Shown: positions 1 to 5,988 of the stretch, in pieces
Layout: each line of letters starts with the position of its first letter
Numbering within the stretch: the first letter of the stretch is position 1
NCBI GenBank assembly: GCA_030613745.1
Contig: JAUWLK010000171.1
Span: forward strand, 1-5,988
Direction: 5' to 3'
Source: Flavobacteriaceae bacterium
Lineage (GTDB): Bacteria; Bacteroidota; Bacteroidia; Flavobacteriales; Flavobacteriaceae
Length of the DNA stretch: 5,988 bases
The notes under the pieces: generated by a model
Database searches by the model: none
What the model was told of the DNA's origin: nothing
Seen by the model: only the letters and a program-made list of their open reading frames with translations
Program-made: the position numbers and the translations under genes

Positions 1-524
1 AATCGCTGTAAAATAGGTTGACTACGTAAATATGTATGAGCAGGATATTTTTTTTGCAACTGATTTATAAATCTGGCTTCACGGGTTTCAGTTTCAATAT
101 TAGCTCGGTAATGTTCATTAGTATTGATATAAATATTTTCAGCTTGGGTCATTAATTCAAATAAAACTTTATCTAATTCTTGTAACCAGTAAACAGTTTT
201 AATTCCTGAAGTTTCTAGAGCTTTTTCTTTGGTTAGTTTTTCACCTTCCCAAACAGCAATATGTTCATTAGTTTCTTTTAAAAATAAAATCTCACGGTGT
301 TCTTCTTTCGGACAATCAGGAAAAATAACCAAAACACTTTCTTCTTGATCTACTCCCGATAAATAAAAAATATCTCGGTGCTGTGCAAAAGGTAAAGTAC
401 TATCAGCACTAACAGGATAAATATCATTAGAATTAAAAATAGCCATTGAATTTGGCTTCATTTTTTTAATAAATTTTTTACGGTTTTTGATAAATAATTT
501 ATTGTTTATTGGTAAGTATTTCAT
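1..524 (-). CDS. pepP: Xaa-Pro aminopeptidase (aminopeptidase P), N-terminal part, cut by window edge
   Basis: Reading the minus strand from the ATG at 524-522 gives 174 codons with no stop, continuing past the left edge, so only the 5' part of the gene is here. The product begins MKYLPINNKLFIKNRKKF and matches the AMP_N domain (roughly residues 5-135) that precedes the M24 'pita-bread' catalytic domain. Family landmarks are FNSNDIYPVSADSTLPF (30-46), the QHRDIFYLSGVDQEESVLVIF stretch (48-68), and LFLKETNEHIAVWEG (80-94). The metal-binding Asp/His/Glu residues of M24 enzymes would lie beyond the edge and cannot be checked. Known members remove an N-terminal residue preceding proline, using two metal ions (often manganese). 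There is no signal peptide, so a cytoplasmic location is expected. The ATG at 524 is preferred over the internal Met at codon 22 because the conserved N-terminal helix starts here. It is divergent from the M20 peptidase gene at 631. The family call is strong; the symbol is by homology to E. coli pepP. Confidence 0.93.
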   Translation of the reverse strand, partial: MKYLPINNKLFIKNRKKFIKKMKPNSMAIFNSNDIYPVSADSTLPFAQHRDIFYLSGVDQEESVLVIFPDCPKEEHREILFLKETNEHIAVWEGEKLTKEKALETSGIKTVYWLQELDKVLFELMTQAENIYINTNEHYRANIETETREARFINQLQKKYPAHTYLRSQPILQR

Positions 525-553
525 TTGAATAAGTTTTAATTATCTAAGGTAAA

Positions 554-584
554 CAAAGGTATCAATTTTTATCTATTCTATAAA
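554..584 (-). promoter_or_regulatory. Candidate Bacteroidota-type promoter of the aminopeptidase P gene
   Basis: On the minus strand, positions 561-554 read TACCTTTG, an exact match to the TAnnTTTG -7 box of the Bacteroidota housekeeping sigma factor. About 20 bases upstream (584-581) is TTTA, a weak stand-in for the TTG -33 element. Transcription would then start near 548, giving a leader of about 24 bases before the ATG at 524. The -7 match is seen directly; the function and the -33 assignment are inferred. Confidence 0.5.
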
Positions 585-603
585 CCTATATTTACTATCT
601 TTA
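576..603 (+). promoter_or_regulatory. Weak candidate promoter of the M20 peptidase gene
   Basis: Positions 596-603 read TATCTTTA, a TAnnTTTG-like -7 box with the last base changed. A TTC at 576-578, 17 bases upstream, could replace the usual TTG. Both elements are imperfect in an AT-rich spacer where such matches are common. The gene at 631 must have a promoter somewhere in 525-630 because its only neighbour upstream is divergent, so this is the best visible candidate rather than a firm call. Confidence 0.25.
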
Positions 604-613
604 AAGCTTTAAA
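600..613. repeat. Perfect 14-base palindrome upstream of the M20 peptidase gene
   Basis: TTTAAAGCTTTAAA is its own reverse complement and overlaps the end of the candidate -7 box at 596-603. It could be an operator for a dimeric regulator. However, at this AT content a palindrome of this length is expected about once by chance in a window of 6 kb, so functional meaning is doubtful. Confidence 0.2.
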
Positions 614-630
614 TTTTAAAATATATATTC

Positions 631-1938
631 ATGAAATTTATAAAATCACTTAATCTATTACTTGTTTTTTTATTTGTTTTTAGCATCAATGCTCAAAAAT
701 TAAGTAAACTTGAAAAAAAAATAATAAAGCAAGTAGAATTTAACAATGATGAGGCCATTTTGCTTTTAGAAAAAGTGGTCAACATAAATAGTGGAACACT
801 AAATTTAGAAGGTGTAAAAAAAGTTGGAGCTGTATTTTCAGATGAATTCCAAAGTATTGGATTTACACCTACTTGGATAACTATGCCAGATGAAATAGGA
901 AGAGCAGGTCATTTATTTTGTGAACTGACAAAAGGGAATATAAACGGTAAAAAATTATTGCTTATAGGGCATTTAGATACCGTTTTTGAAAAGGATAGTC
1001 CGTTTCAAGAATTTACAATGGTAAATGATAGTATTGTTCATGCACCTGGGGGTAATGATATGAAAGGAGGGAATATTATCATTTTATATGCTTTAAAAGC
1101 ATTACAAGAAAAAGGATTACTTAAAAATACTCAAATTATTGTTGCTTTTACCGGAGATGAAGAAAGTTCAGGAAAGCCATTGTCAATAAGCAGAAAAGAT
1201 TTAATAGATGCTGCAAAAAGAAGTGATATTGCACTAGGTTTTGAAACTTCAACAGGGCTTAAATATGCTACAGTGGCAAGAAGAGGCTCTTCAGGATGGA
1301 AAGTTGAAGTAACTGGTAAAAGATCACATTCATCAGGAATTTTTAATAAGAATGTAGGTGCAGGTGCAATTTTTGAACTTTCAAGAATTTTAAATACTTT
1401 TTATAATGAAGTGAGAGGTGAAGAGTATCTTACTTTTAATCCAGGAGTAATTTTGGGAGGAACACAAGTTTCCTTTGAAAAGTCTTTAAGTAAAGGAACA
1501 GCCTTTGGCAAAAGTAATATTGTAGCACAAACAGCAACTGTTAAAGGAGGTTTGCGTTTTATTTCGGAAGAACAAAAAGAAAACGCCAGAGAAAAAATGA
1601 AAGTAATTGTTGCAAAGAGTTTATCTCACACTTCAGCAAAAATATCATTTACAGATAGTTATCCGGCAATGAGCCCAACAAAAGGAAATGCTATTTTATT
1701 GAGTACATTAAATCAAGTAAGCTTAGATTTAAAACAAGGAAGGGTAGAGGCTTATGACCCTGGAAAGAGAGGTGCTGCTGATACCTCATTTGTCGCTGAA
1801 TATGTTGATTGTTTAGACGGATTAGGAGCGTTAGGTAATGGTGCTCATACACTTAAAGAAACTATTAATTTAAATGCATTTGAAGCATTGACAAAACGAA
1901 CAGCAATATTGATATATAGGTTAATTAATCAAAAATAA
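631..1938 (+). CDS. Secreted M20-family metallopeptidase, carboxypeptidase G2 type
   Basis: This 435-residue protein carries the full M20 di-zinc signature. GHLDTVF holds the metal ligand His114 and the partner Asp116. GGNDMKGG holds the bridging Asp143. FTGDEESSG holds the general base Glu177 and metal ligand Glu178. GFETST supplies Glu204 where a second-metal ligand is expected, and His406 in GNGAHTLKE is the last ligand. His233 in GKRSHSS lies at the start of the lid/dimerisation domain (about 218-330) and fits the family's active-site-completing histidine. Length is close to that of carboxypeptidase G2, so the enzyme looks complete. Characterised relatives release C-terminal glutamate or cleave dipeptides; the exact substrate here cannot be read from sequence. 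Residues 1-21 form a Sec signal peptide (Lys2, Lys5, hydrophobic 8-17, SINA then Gln22), so it acts in the periplasm or outside. The start codon directly precedes the signal peptide and has no Shine-Dalgarno sequence, as usual in this phylum. It is divergent from aminopeptidase P, and the next gene starts 63 bases downstream. Confidence 0.93.
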   Translation: MKFIKSLNLLLVFLFVFSINAQKLSKLEKKIIKQVEFNNDEAILLLEKVVNINSGTLNLEGVKKVGAVFSDEFQSIGFTPTWITMPDEIGRAGHLFCELTKGNINGKKLLLIGHLDTVFEKDSPFQEFTMVNDSIVHAPGGNDMKGGNIIILYALKALQEKGLLKNTQIIVAFTGDEESSGKPLSISRKDLIDAAKRSDIALGFETSTGLKYATVARRGSSGWKVEVTGKRSHSSGIFNKNVGAGAIFELSRILNTFYNEVRGEEYLTFNPGVILGGTQVSFEKSLSKGTAFGKSNIVAQTATVKGGLRFISEEQKENAREKMKVIVAKSLSHTSAKISFTDSYPAMSPTKGNAILLSTLNQVSLDLKQGRVEAYDPGKRGAADTSFVAEYVDCLDGLGALGNGAHTLKETINLNAFEALTKRTAILIYRLINQK

Positions 1939-1974
1939 AATAAATAATTTACCATTCAAATATTAAGTATTTAG

Positions 1975-1982
1975 TAATTTTA
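1975..1982 (+). promoter_or_regulatory. Possible -7 element before the rubrerythrin-like gene
   Basis: TAATTTTA at this position resembles TAnnTTTG apart from the last base and lies 19 bases before the ATG at 2002. No TTG is found at the right distance upstream; TTC at 1955-1957 is the nearest. No terminator is visible between the M20 gene and this point, so the gene could instead be read from upstream. Confidence 0.22.
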
Positions 1983-2001
1983 CAAGAATAAAAATAACAT
2001 T

Positions 2002-2457
2002 ATGGAAAACTTTCAATCAATAGATGAAATATTAGATTTTGCTATAACTAATGAAATTAGAGCTGCAGAATTTTACGAAACCCTTTCAACACAAACCAAG
2101 ACAAAGTCAATGAAAGAAACTTTTGAAAAATTTTCAAAAGAAGAAAGAGGTCATGAAGCCAGACTTAAAAAAATTAAAGAAGAAGGTATTTTTGAAGTGA
2201 AAAAAGAAGACATTCTCGATATGAAAATGAGTGATTATTTGGTAAGATCAAATACCAAAGGTAAGATGACTTATCAAGATGCTTTAATTTTAGCTATGAA
2301 AAGAGAAAAAGCAGCTTATAAATTATATATGAGACTTGCAAAAGCCGCACCAACAAAAGAGTTGAAAAAGATTTTCAAAAAATTAGCAGGTGAAGAAGCA
2401 CAACACAAGCTAAACTTTGAAATTGAATATGATGAATATATTTATATAGATAATTAA
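2002..2457 (+). CDS. Rubrerythrin-like (erythrin) ferritin-fold di-iron protein, no rubredoxin domain
   Basis: The 151-residue product is a four-helix ferritin-like protein with an apparently intact di-iron site. Helix A has NEIRAAEFYE with Glu18. Helix B has EERGH, the ExxH pair Glu48 and His51. Helix C has MKREKAAYKLY with Glu102. Helix D has GEEAQH, the second ExxH pair Glu132 and His135. The order and spacing match the Rubrerythrin family. Classical rubrerythrin adds a C-terminal rubredoxin domain with four cysteines; this protein ends at an acidic, Tyr-rich tail (EYDEYIYIDN) and contains no cysteine, so electrons would have to come from a separate donor. Known relatives reduce hydrogen peroxide or store and sense iron in the cytoplasm; which applies here is open. 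No signal peptide is present. The gene ends 21 bases before a strong terminator hairpin, so it is the last gene of its transcript. Helix-rich, Lys/Glu-rich composition is normal for the family. Confidence 0.9.
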   Translation: MENFQSIDEILDFAITNEIRAAEFYETLSTQTKTKSMKETFEKFSKEERGHEARLKKIKEEGIFEVKKEDILDMKMSDYLVRSNTKGKMTYQDALILAMKREKAAYKLYMRLAKAAPTKELKKIFKKLAGEEAQHKLNFEIEYDEYIYIDN

Positions 2458-2478
2458 AATATAGAAAAATATTTTTTT

Positions 2479-2514
2479 ACTCGTATTGTTTTTAAACAAT
2501 GCGAGTCTTTTTTT
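2479..2514 (+). terminator. Intrinsic terminator after the rubrerythrin-like gene
   Basis: ACTCGTATTGTT (2479-2490) pairs with AACAATGCGAGT (2495-2506), giving a 12-base-pair stem with one G-U pair and a four-base loop, followed by C and seven Ts (2508-2514). On the opposite strand the hairpin would be followed by As, so it terminates only plus-strand transcription. It lies 21 bases after the stop codon at 2457. Confidence 0.9.
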
Positions 2515-2548
2515 GTTTATATTTATACTGAAATTTAAAATAATTTTT

Positions 2549-5326
2549 ATGAAAAATCTTTCCATTTTCCTTATCACTTTTTTTGGCTTATTTAATATTA
2601 ACGCACAAGAATCTATTGTACAAAATGTAACTTTTAATTCTATTGGACCTTCTATAATGAGCGGTAGAGTAGTTGATCTGGATGTAAACCCTCAAAATCC
2701 AAATGAGTTTTATGTTGCTTATGCTTCAGGAGGTTTGTGGCACACTAAAAACAATGGAACTACTTTCACTCCGGTTATGGATAATTCTCCTACTCAAAAT
2801 ATTGGAGATATTGCTATTGATTGGAAAAATGGTACAATTTGGGTTGGAACAGGAGAAAATAATTCTTCACGCTCTTCTTATGCCGGTATCGGAATTTTAA
2901 AAAGTACTGATAAAGGAAAAATATGGCAAAACATGGGTTTGACAGATTCACATCATATTGGCGGAATTTTAATTAATCCCAATAACCCTGATGAAGTTAT
3001 TATTGGAGTTATTGGTCATTTATACACTCCAAACGCTGAACGCGGAATTTTTAAAACTATTGATGGCGGAAAATCATGGAAAAAAACACTTTTTATTAAT
3101 GATGATACCGGTATAATAGATATTACTTCAACACCAAATAATTTTAATATTTTATATGCAACTGCATGGCAGCGTGACAGAAAATCATGGAATTTTGAAG
3201 GAAGTGGTGAAAATTCAGCTATTTATAAAAGTTTAGATGGTGGAGAAACTTGGCAAAAAATTACAGATAAAAATAATGGATTCCCAACGGGAAAAGGAGT
3301 TGGTAGAATTGGTATTACTGTTTTTGATGCAAACACAGTTTATGCAATTTTAGACAACCAATTCCGTAGAGAAAAAGAAAAAGATATAAAAACAACATCT
3401 GATAAATTAAAAAAAGAGGATTTTAAAAGTATGGATCAAACTACTTTTTCAAAATTAGATGACAAAAAATTAAACTCTTATTTAAAAAGCAATGGTTTTC
3501 CTAAAAGATATTCAGCTAAAAAAGTAAAGAAAATGGTAGAAGAAGGTAAAATTGAACCTTCAGAATTGGCTAAGTATTTAGAAAATGCAAATTCAAATTT
3601 ATTTGACACCCCAGTTATTGGCGCTGGAGTTTATCGCAGTAATGATGGAGGAAAAACTTGGCAAAAAACGCATAAAAAATATATTGATGATTTGTATTAT
3701 TCTTATGGTTATTACTTTGGAATGATTCATGTTCATCCAAAAAATAAAGAAAAAATTTACATTTATGGAGTGCCAATTTTAACTTCAGAAGATGGTGGTA
3801 AAACATTTAAATCTATAAGTAAAGAAAATGTACATGCAGATCATCATGCACTTTGGATCAATCCAAAACTTGAAGGACATTTAATTAACGGAAATGATGG
3901 TGGTGTTAATATAACTTATGATGACGGCGAGAGTTGGATTAAAAATAATCAGCCAGAAGTTGGTCAGTTTTATACCGTTAATGTTGATAATGCAAAACCA
4001 TATAATGTATATGGTGGTTTACAAGATAATGGTGTTTGGAAAGGAGCTAGTAATAATAAAGAATCGAAAGCATGGCATCAATCAGGTTCTTACCCTTTTA
4101 AAAGTATTATGGGTGGCGATGGTATGCATGTTGAAATTGATAACCGAAATGACAGTATCGTTTATTCTGGTTTCCAATTTGGTAATTACTACAGAATTAA
4201 TACCACAACCAACAAATCAAAATATATTCAACCTAAACATGATTTAGGAGATTCTCCTTATCGTTTTAATTGGCAAACACCTATTTTATTATCGTCACAC
4301 AATCAAGATATTTTGTATTTGGGTAGTAATAAATTACACCGATCAATGAAACGAGGAGAAGATTTTGTTGAAATTTCAGATGATTTAACCAAAGGTGCTA
4401 AAAAAGGTAATGTGCCTTTTGGAACCCTGACTAGCATTTCCGAAAGTAAATTTAAATTTGGTTTGCTTTACGCAGGAAGTGATGACGGATTGGTTCATGT
4501 TACCAAAAACGGAGGAGGAGATTGGACAAATATTTCTAAAAATTTACCACAAAATTTATGGGTATCACGAGTGATTGCATCACAACATAAAAAAGAACGT
4601 GTTTTTATTACTTTGAATGGATATAGAGATGATAATTTTAAACCTTATGTTTTCACTTCTGATGACTATGGAAATACTTGGCAAAGCATTAATAAAAATT
4701 TACCGGATTCTCCAGTCAATGTGATTAAAGAAGATCCTACAGATGAAAATATTTTATATTTAGGAAATGACCAAGGAGTGTATATTACTTTTGACAAAGG
4801 TATGAGTTGGAGTGTTTTAGAAGCTGGTTTACCAAAAGTAGCCGTACATGATTTGGTTATTCAAAATGAAGCTCAGGATTTGGTTATTGGTACACACGGT
4901 CGTTCAATTTATATAACAAATATTTCTGCATTACAGCAATACAAGAATATTAAAAATAAAGATTTAGAAATTTTAAACATAAAAGATGTTAGCTATTCAA
5001 GTCGTTGGGGAAGCTCATGGAGTAGTTGGTCAGAACTTAACGAACCAGAAATTATAATACCTTTTTATACTTTAAAAGCAGAAAGCAAAAATATTGTGAT
5101 TAAATCAGAAGATGGAATAGTATTAAATACCTTAAATACCAACGCCGAAAAAGGATTTAATTTTGAAGTGTACGATTTGACTTTTTCAGAAAAAGGATTG
5201 AAATCATATCAAAAAAAGCATAAAAATGTAAAAATAGAAAAACGAAAAAACGAAAAATACTATTTAAAAAAAGGCAAATATACTATTGAAATAGACGGTG
5301 TTAAAAAACAATTTAAAATTAAATAA
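2549..5326 (+). CDS. Secreted Asp-box (BNR/VPS10-sortilin-like) beta-propeller protein
   Basis: The product (925 residues) starts with a Sec signal peptide: Lys2 at the N-terminus, a hydrophobic stretch at 5-15, then NINA and Gln20. The body is a multi-bladed propeller built from Asp-box repeats (S/T-x-D-x-G-x-T-W): clear copies at 119-126, 170-177, 228-235, 364-371, 413-420, 456-463, 704-711 and 747-754, plus degenerate ones at 66-73, 599-606 and 652-659. FNSIGPSIMSGRVVDLDVNP (29-48) and GTHGRSIYI (781-789) mark the usual beginning and end of this family, often labelled 'glycosyl hydrolase' or 'VPS10 domain' in Bacteroidota. No sialidase active-site set is evident, so an enzymatic role is unproven; binding or scaffolding is equally possible. 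A Lys/Glu-rich helical insert fills about 272-350. Residues 800-925 form a separate tail. The protein has no cysteine, so the 10CC part of eukaryotic VPS10 is absent. The frame is open upstream to a TTG at 2486, but that lies inside the terminator hairpin; the ATG at 2549 begins the signal peptide and is the real start. The next gene follows after 14 bases. Confidence 0.88.
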   Translation: MKNLSIFLITFFGLFNINAQESIVQNVTFNSIGPSIMSGRVVDLDVNPQNPNEFYVAYASGGLWHTKNNGTTFTPVMDNSPTQNIGDIAIDWKNGTIWVGTGENNSSRSSYAGIGILKSTDKGKIWQNMGLTDSHHIGGILINPNNPDEVIIGVIGHLYTPNAERGIFKTIDGGKSWKKTLFINDDTGIIDITSTPNNFNILYATAWQRDRKSWNFEGSGENSAIYKSLDGGETWQKITDKNNGFPTGKGVGRIGITVFDANTVYAILDNQFRREKEKDIKTTSDKLKKEDFKSMDQTTFSKLDDKKLNSYLKSNGFPKRYSAKKVKKMVEEGKIEPSELAKYLENANSNLFDTPVIGAGVYRSNDGGKTWQKTHKKYIDDLYYSYGYYFGMIHVHPKNKEKIYIYGVPILTSEDGGKTFKSISKENVHADHHALWINPKLEGHLINGNDGGVNITYDDGESWIKNNQPEVGQFYTVNVDNAKPYNVYGGLQDNGVWKGASNNKESKAWHQSGSYPFKSIMGGDGMHVEIDNRNDSIVYSGFQFGNYYRINTTTNKSKYIQPKHDLGDSPYRFNWQTPILLSSHNQDILYLGSNKLHRSMKRGEDFVEISDDLTKGAKKGNVPFGTLTSISESKFKFGLLYAGSDDGLVHVTKNGGGDWTNISKNLPQNLWVSRVIASQHKKERVFITLNGYRDDNFKPYVFTSDDYGNTWQSINKNLPDSPVNVIKEDPTDENILYLGNDQGVYITFDKGMSWSVLEAGLPKVAVHDLVIQNEAQDLVIGTHGRSIYITNISALQQYKNIKNKDLEILNIKDVSYSSRWGSSWSSWSELNEPEIIIPFYTLKAESKNIVIKSEDGIVLNTLNTNAEKGFNFEVYDLTFSEKGLKSYQKKHKNVKIEKRKNEKYYLKKGKYTIEIDGVKKQFKIK

Positions 5327-5340
5327 GTTGTTTTTGTGAA

Positions 5341-5955
5341 ATGAAAAATATATGGTTTCTTTTTTTGTTTATTTCTTTAAATTCATTTGCACAATCAAAT
5401 GTAAAAAGTTTTTTTGAATTGTCATCTCCAGAAAGATGGTGGGTTATTTTTCATCCTTTTAAAGCAAAAAAAGCTTTTATTGTTTCTAAAAATGCCATTC
5501 ATATTACAGATTCAATAGCAAAGACCAAAATTTTAGATAACGATAAAAATGGCGGACAAATAGATGCATTTAAGCATAGTTTTTGGATGGTGAGGTTAAC
5601 CCAAAAAATTAGATATAGACCTGCTATAAAATTGGGTAAAGCCCATGAGAAAGGAAATTATAAATCTTATAAAAAAAACAAATTTGAAGATGGTTTTCTG
5701 CCTGATAAGGCCTCTTCTGAAATGGATTTGTACAATAATGAAATTGGAGCTCAAATAGCAATAAACAAAACTGAATTAAAAAGAGAGAAAGTCATAGATA
5801 TAATTATTGTAGAGATAAAAAACGGAAAAATGCAAATTCTTAATAAAGATTCTTTTGGTAATTTTTTAACTTGTGAAGGAGAAATTATACCATTGGAATC
5901 TTTAAAAGGTAAATGGGAAAATGCAAAGTGTTTGATTTCTTCAGATAAAAAGTGA
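5341..5955 (+). CDS. Secreted DUF6973-like protein of unknown function
   Basis: This 204-residue product has a signal peptide (MKNIWFLFLFISLNSFA, then Gln18). The mature protein carries a motif series that I recognise from DUF6973-type proteins: NGGQIDAFKHSFW (70-82, with Asp75, His79 and Trp82), GKAHE (99-103, with His102 and Glu103) and MDLYNNEIG (128-136, with Asp129 and two Asn). Such spaced His, Glu and Asp residues suggest a metal-binding or catalytic site, but no reaction is established to my knowledge. Upstream, SSPERWWVIFHPFKAKKA (28-45) is Trp-rich and looks like a conserved lead-in segment. Residues 150-204 are less familiar; Cys178 and Cys197 are the only cysteines and could form a disulfide after export. 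The ATG is 14 bases after the stop of the propeller gene, so the two are very probably co-transcribed and share a compartment. The family assignment rests on remembered motif patterns and is moderately sure; the existence of the gene is well supported. Confidence 0.8.
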   Translation: MKNIWFLFLFISLNSFAQSNVKSFFELSSPERWWVIFHPFKAKKAFIVSKNAIHITDSIAKTKILDNDKNGGQIDAFKHSFWMVRLTQKIRYRPAIKLGKAHEKGNYKSYKKNKFEDGFLPDKASSEMDLYNNEIGAQIAINKTELKREKVIDIIIVEIKNGKMQILNKDSFGNFLTCEGEIIPLESLKGKWENAKCLISSDKK

Positions 5956-5956
5956 A

Positions 5957-5988
5957 ATGGTCAATAAGTTTGTTATAGTCAAAGGATG
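5957..5988 (+). CDS. Possible start of a further plus-strand gene, cut by window edge
   Basis: An ATG one base after the TGA of the previous gene opens a frame reading MVNKFVIVKG that is still open at the right edge. The tight junction is typical of operons and the short peptide resembles the first beta strand of a cytoplasmic protein. Only ten codons are visible, so this could be chance; no product can be named. Confidence 0.3.
   Translation, partial: MVNKFVIVKG

Noticed and set aside
1958..1972. Small inverted repeat AAATA/TATTT after the M20 gene as a possible terminator
   Set aside because: The stem is only five A-T pairs with no T-run after it, which is too weak for termination and common by chance in such DNA.
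2703..2900. Open frame of 65 codons on the plus strand
   Set aside because: It lies wholly inside the propeller gene in another frame. The overlapping frame shows clear Asp-box family features, and this one gives a Leu-rich peptide typical of an out-of-frame reading of AT-rich code.
3230..3669. Similar DNA around the Asp-boxes near 3230 and 3638 as a recent duplication
   Set aside because: The similarity is confined to the short conserved motif (DGG-TWQK) and is explained by protein-level constraint on the repeat; the flanks do not match.
3615..3806. Open frame of 63 codons on the minus strand
   Set aside because: It is antisense to the propeller gene, has no recognisable domain and no promoter or start context, and is explained by low stop density opposite a Lys/Asn-rich coding region.
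3918..4247. Open frame of 109 codons on the plus strand
   Set aside because: It is nested in the propeller gene in a shifted frame. The main frame continues unbroken through it with an Asp-box at 456-463, and no family features appear in the shifted product.
1..5988. Mobile element, CRISPR array, tRNA or rRNA, riboswitch
   Set aside because: Reading through, I saw no long terminal inverted repeats, transposase or integrase motifs, regularly spaced direct repeats, or RNA cloverleaf sequences. Nearly all the sequence is accounted for by conserved coding regions.

Overview
The window reads as chromosomal DNA from an AT-rich member of the Bacteroidota, most likely a Flavobacteriaceae species. 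Four things point there. The base composition is very low in GC (by eye about 30%). Starts lack Shine-Dalgarno sequences and sit behind A/T-rich leaders. A TAnnTTTG-type promoter box is visible in front of the leftmost gene. Exported proteins have short signal peptides ending in Ala followed by Gln. All the protein families present have close relatives in flavobacteria. I see no insertion sequence, integrase, tRNA, CRISPR array or phage gene, so this looks like ordinary core or soft-core chromosome.

Layout. Positions 1-524 hold the 5' part of a minus-strand aminopeptidase P gene (pepP-like) that runs off the left edge. A divergent intergenic region (525-630) separates it from a plus-strand gene for a secreted M20-family metallopeptidase of the carboxypeptidase G2 type (631-1938). 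A 63-base gap leads to a small di-iron, rubrerythrin-like protein without a rubredoxin domain (2002-2457), which ends in a strong intrinsic terminator (2479-2514). Only 34 bases after that terminator, a large secreted Asp-box (BNR/sortilin-like) beta-propeller protein begins (2549-5326). Fourteen bases further is a small secreted protein with a DUF6973-like histidine/aspartate motif set (5341-5955). A further reading frame may start at 5957, but only ten codons are visible.

How the genes fit together. The two peptidases at the left are divergently transcribed and could both serve peptide use: the exported M20 enzyme would cleave or trim peptides in the envelope, and aminopeptidase P would remove residues before proline in the cytoplasm. 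That link is inference. The rubrerythrin-like protein probably handles peroxide or iron and is functionally separate. The propeller protein and the DUF6973-like protein are probably co-transcribed and both exported, so they may act in the same compartment. All three exported proteins would have Gln as the first mature residue, matching the reported Bacteroidetes signal-peptidase 'Q-rule'. The least understood parts are the DUF6973-like protein, and the helical insert and C-terminal tail of the propeller protein. I did not find a clearly novel multi-gene system.
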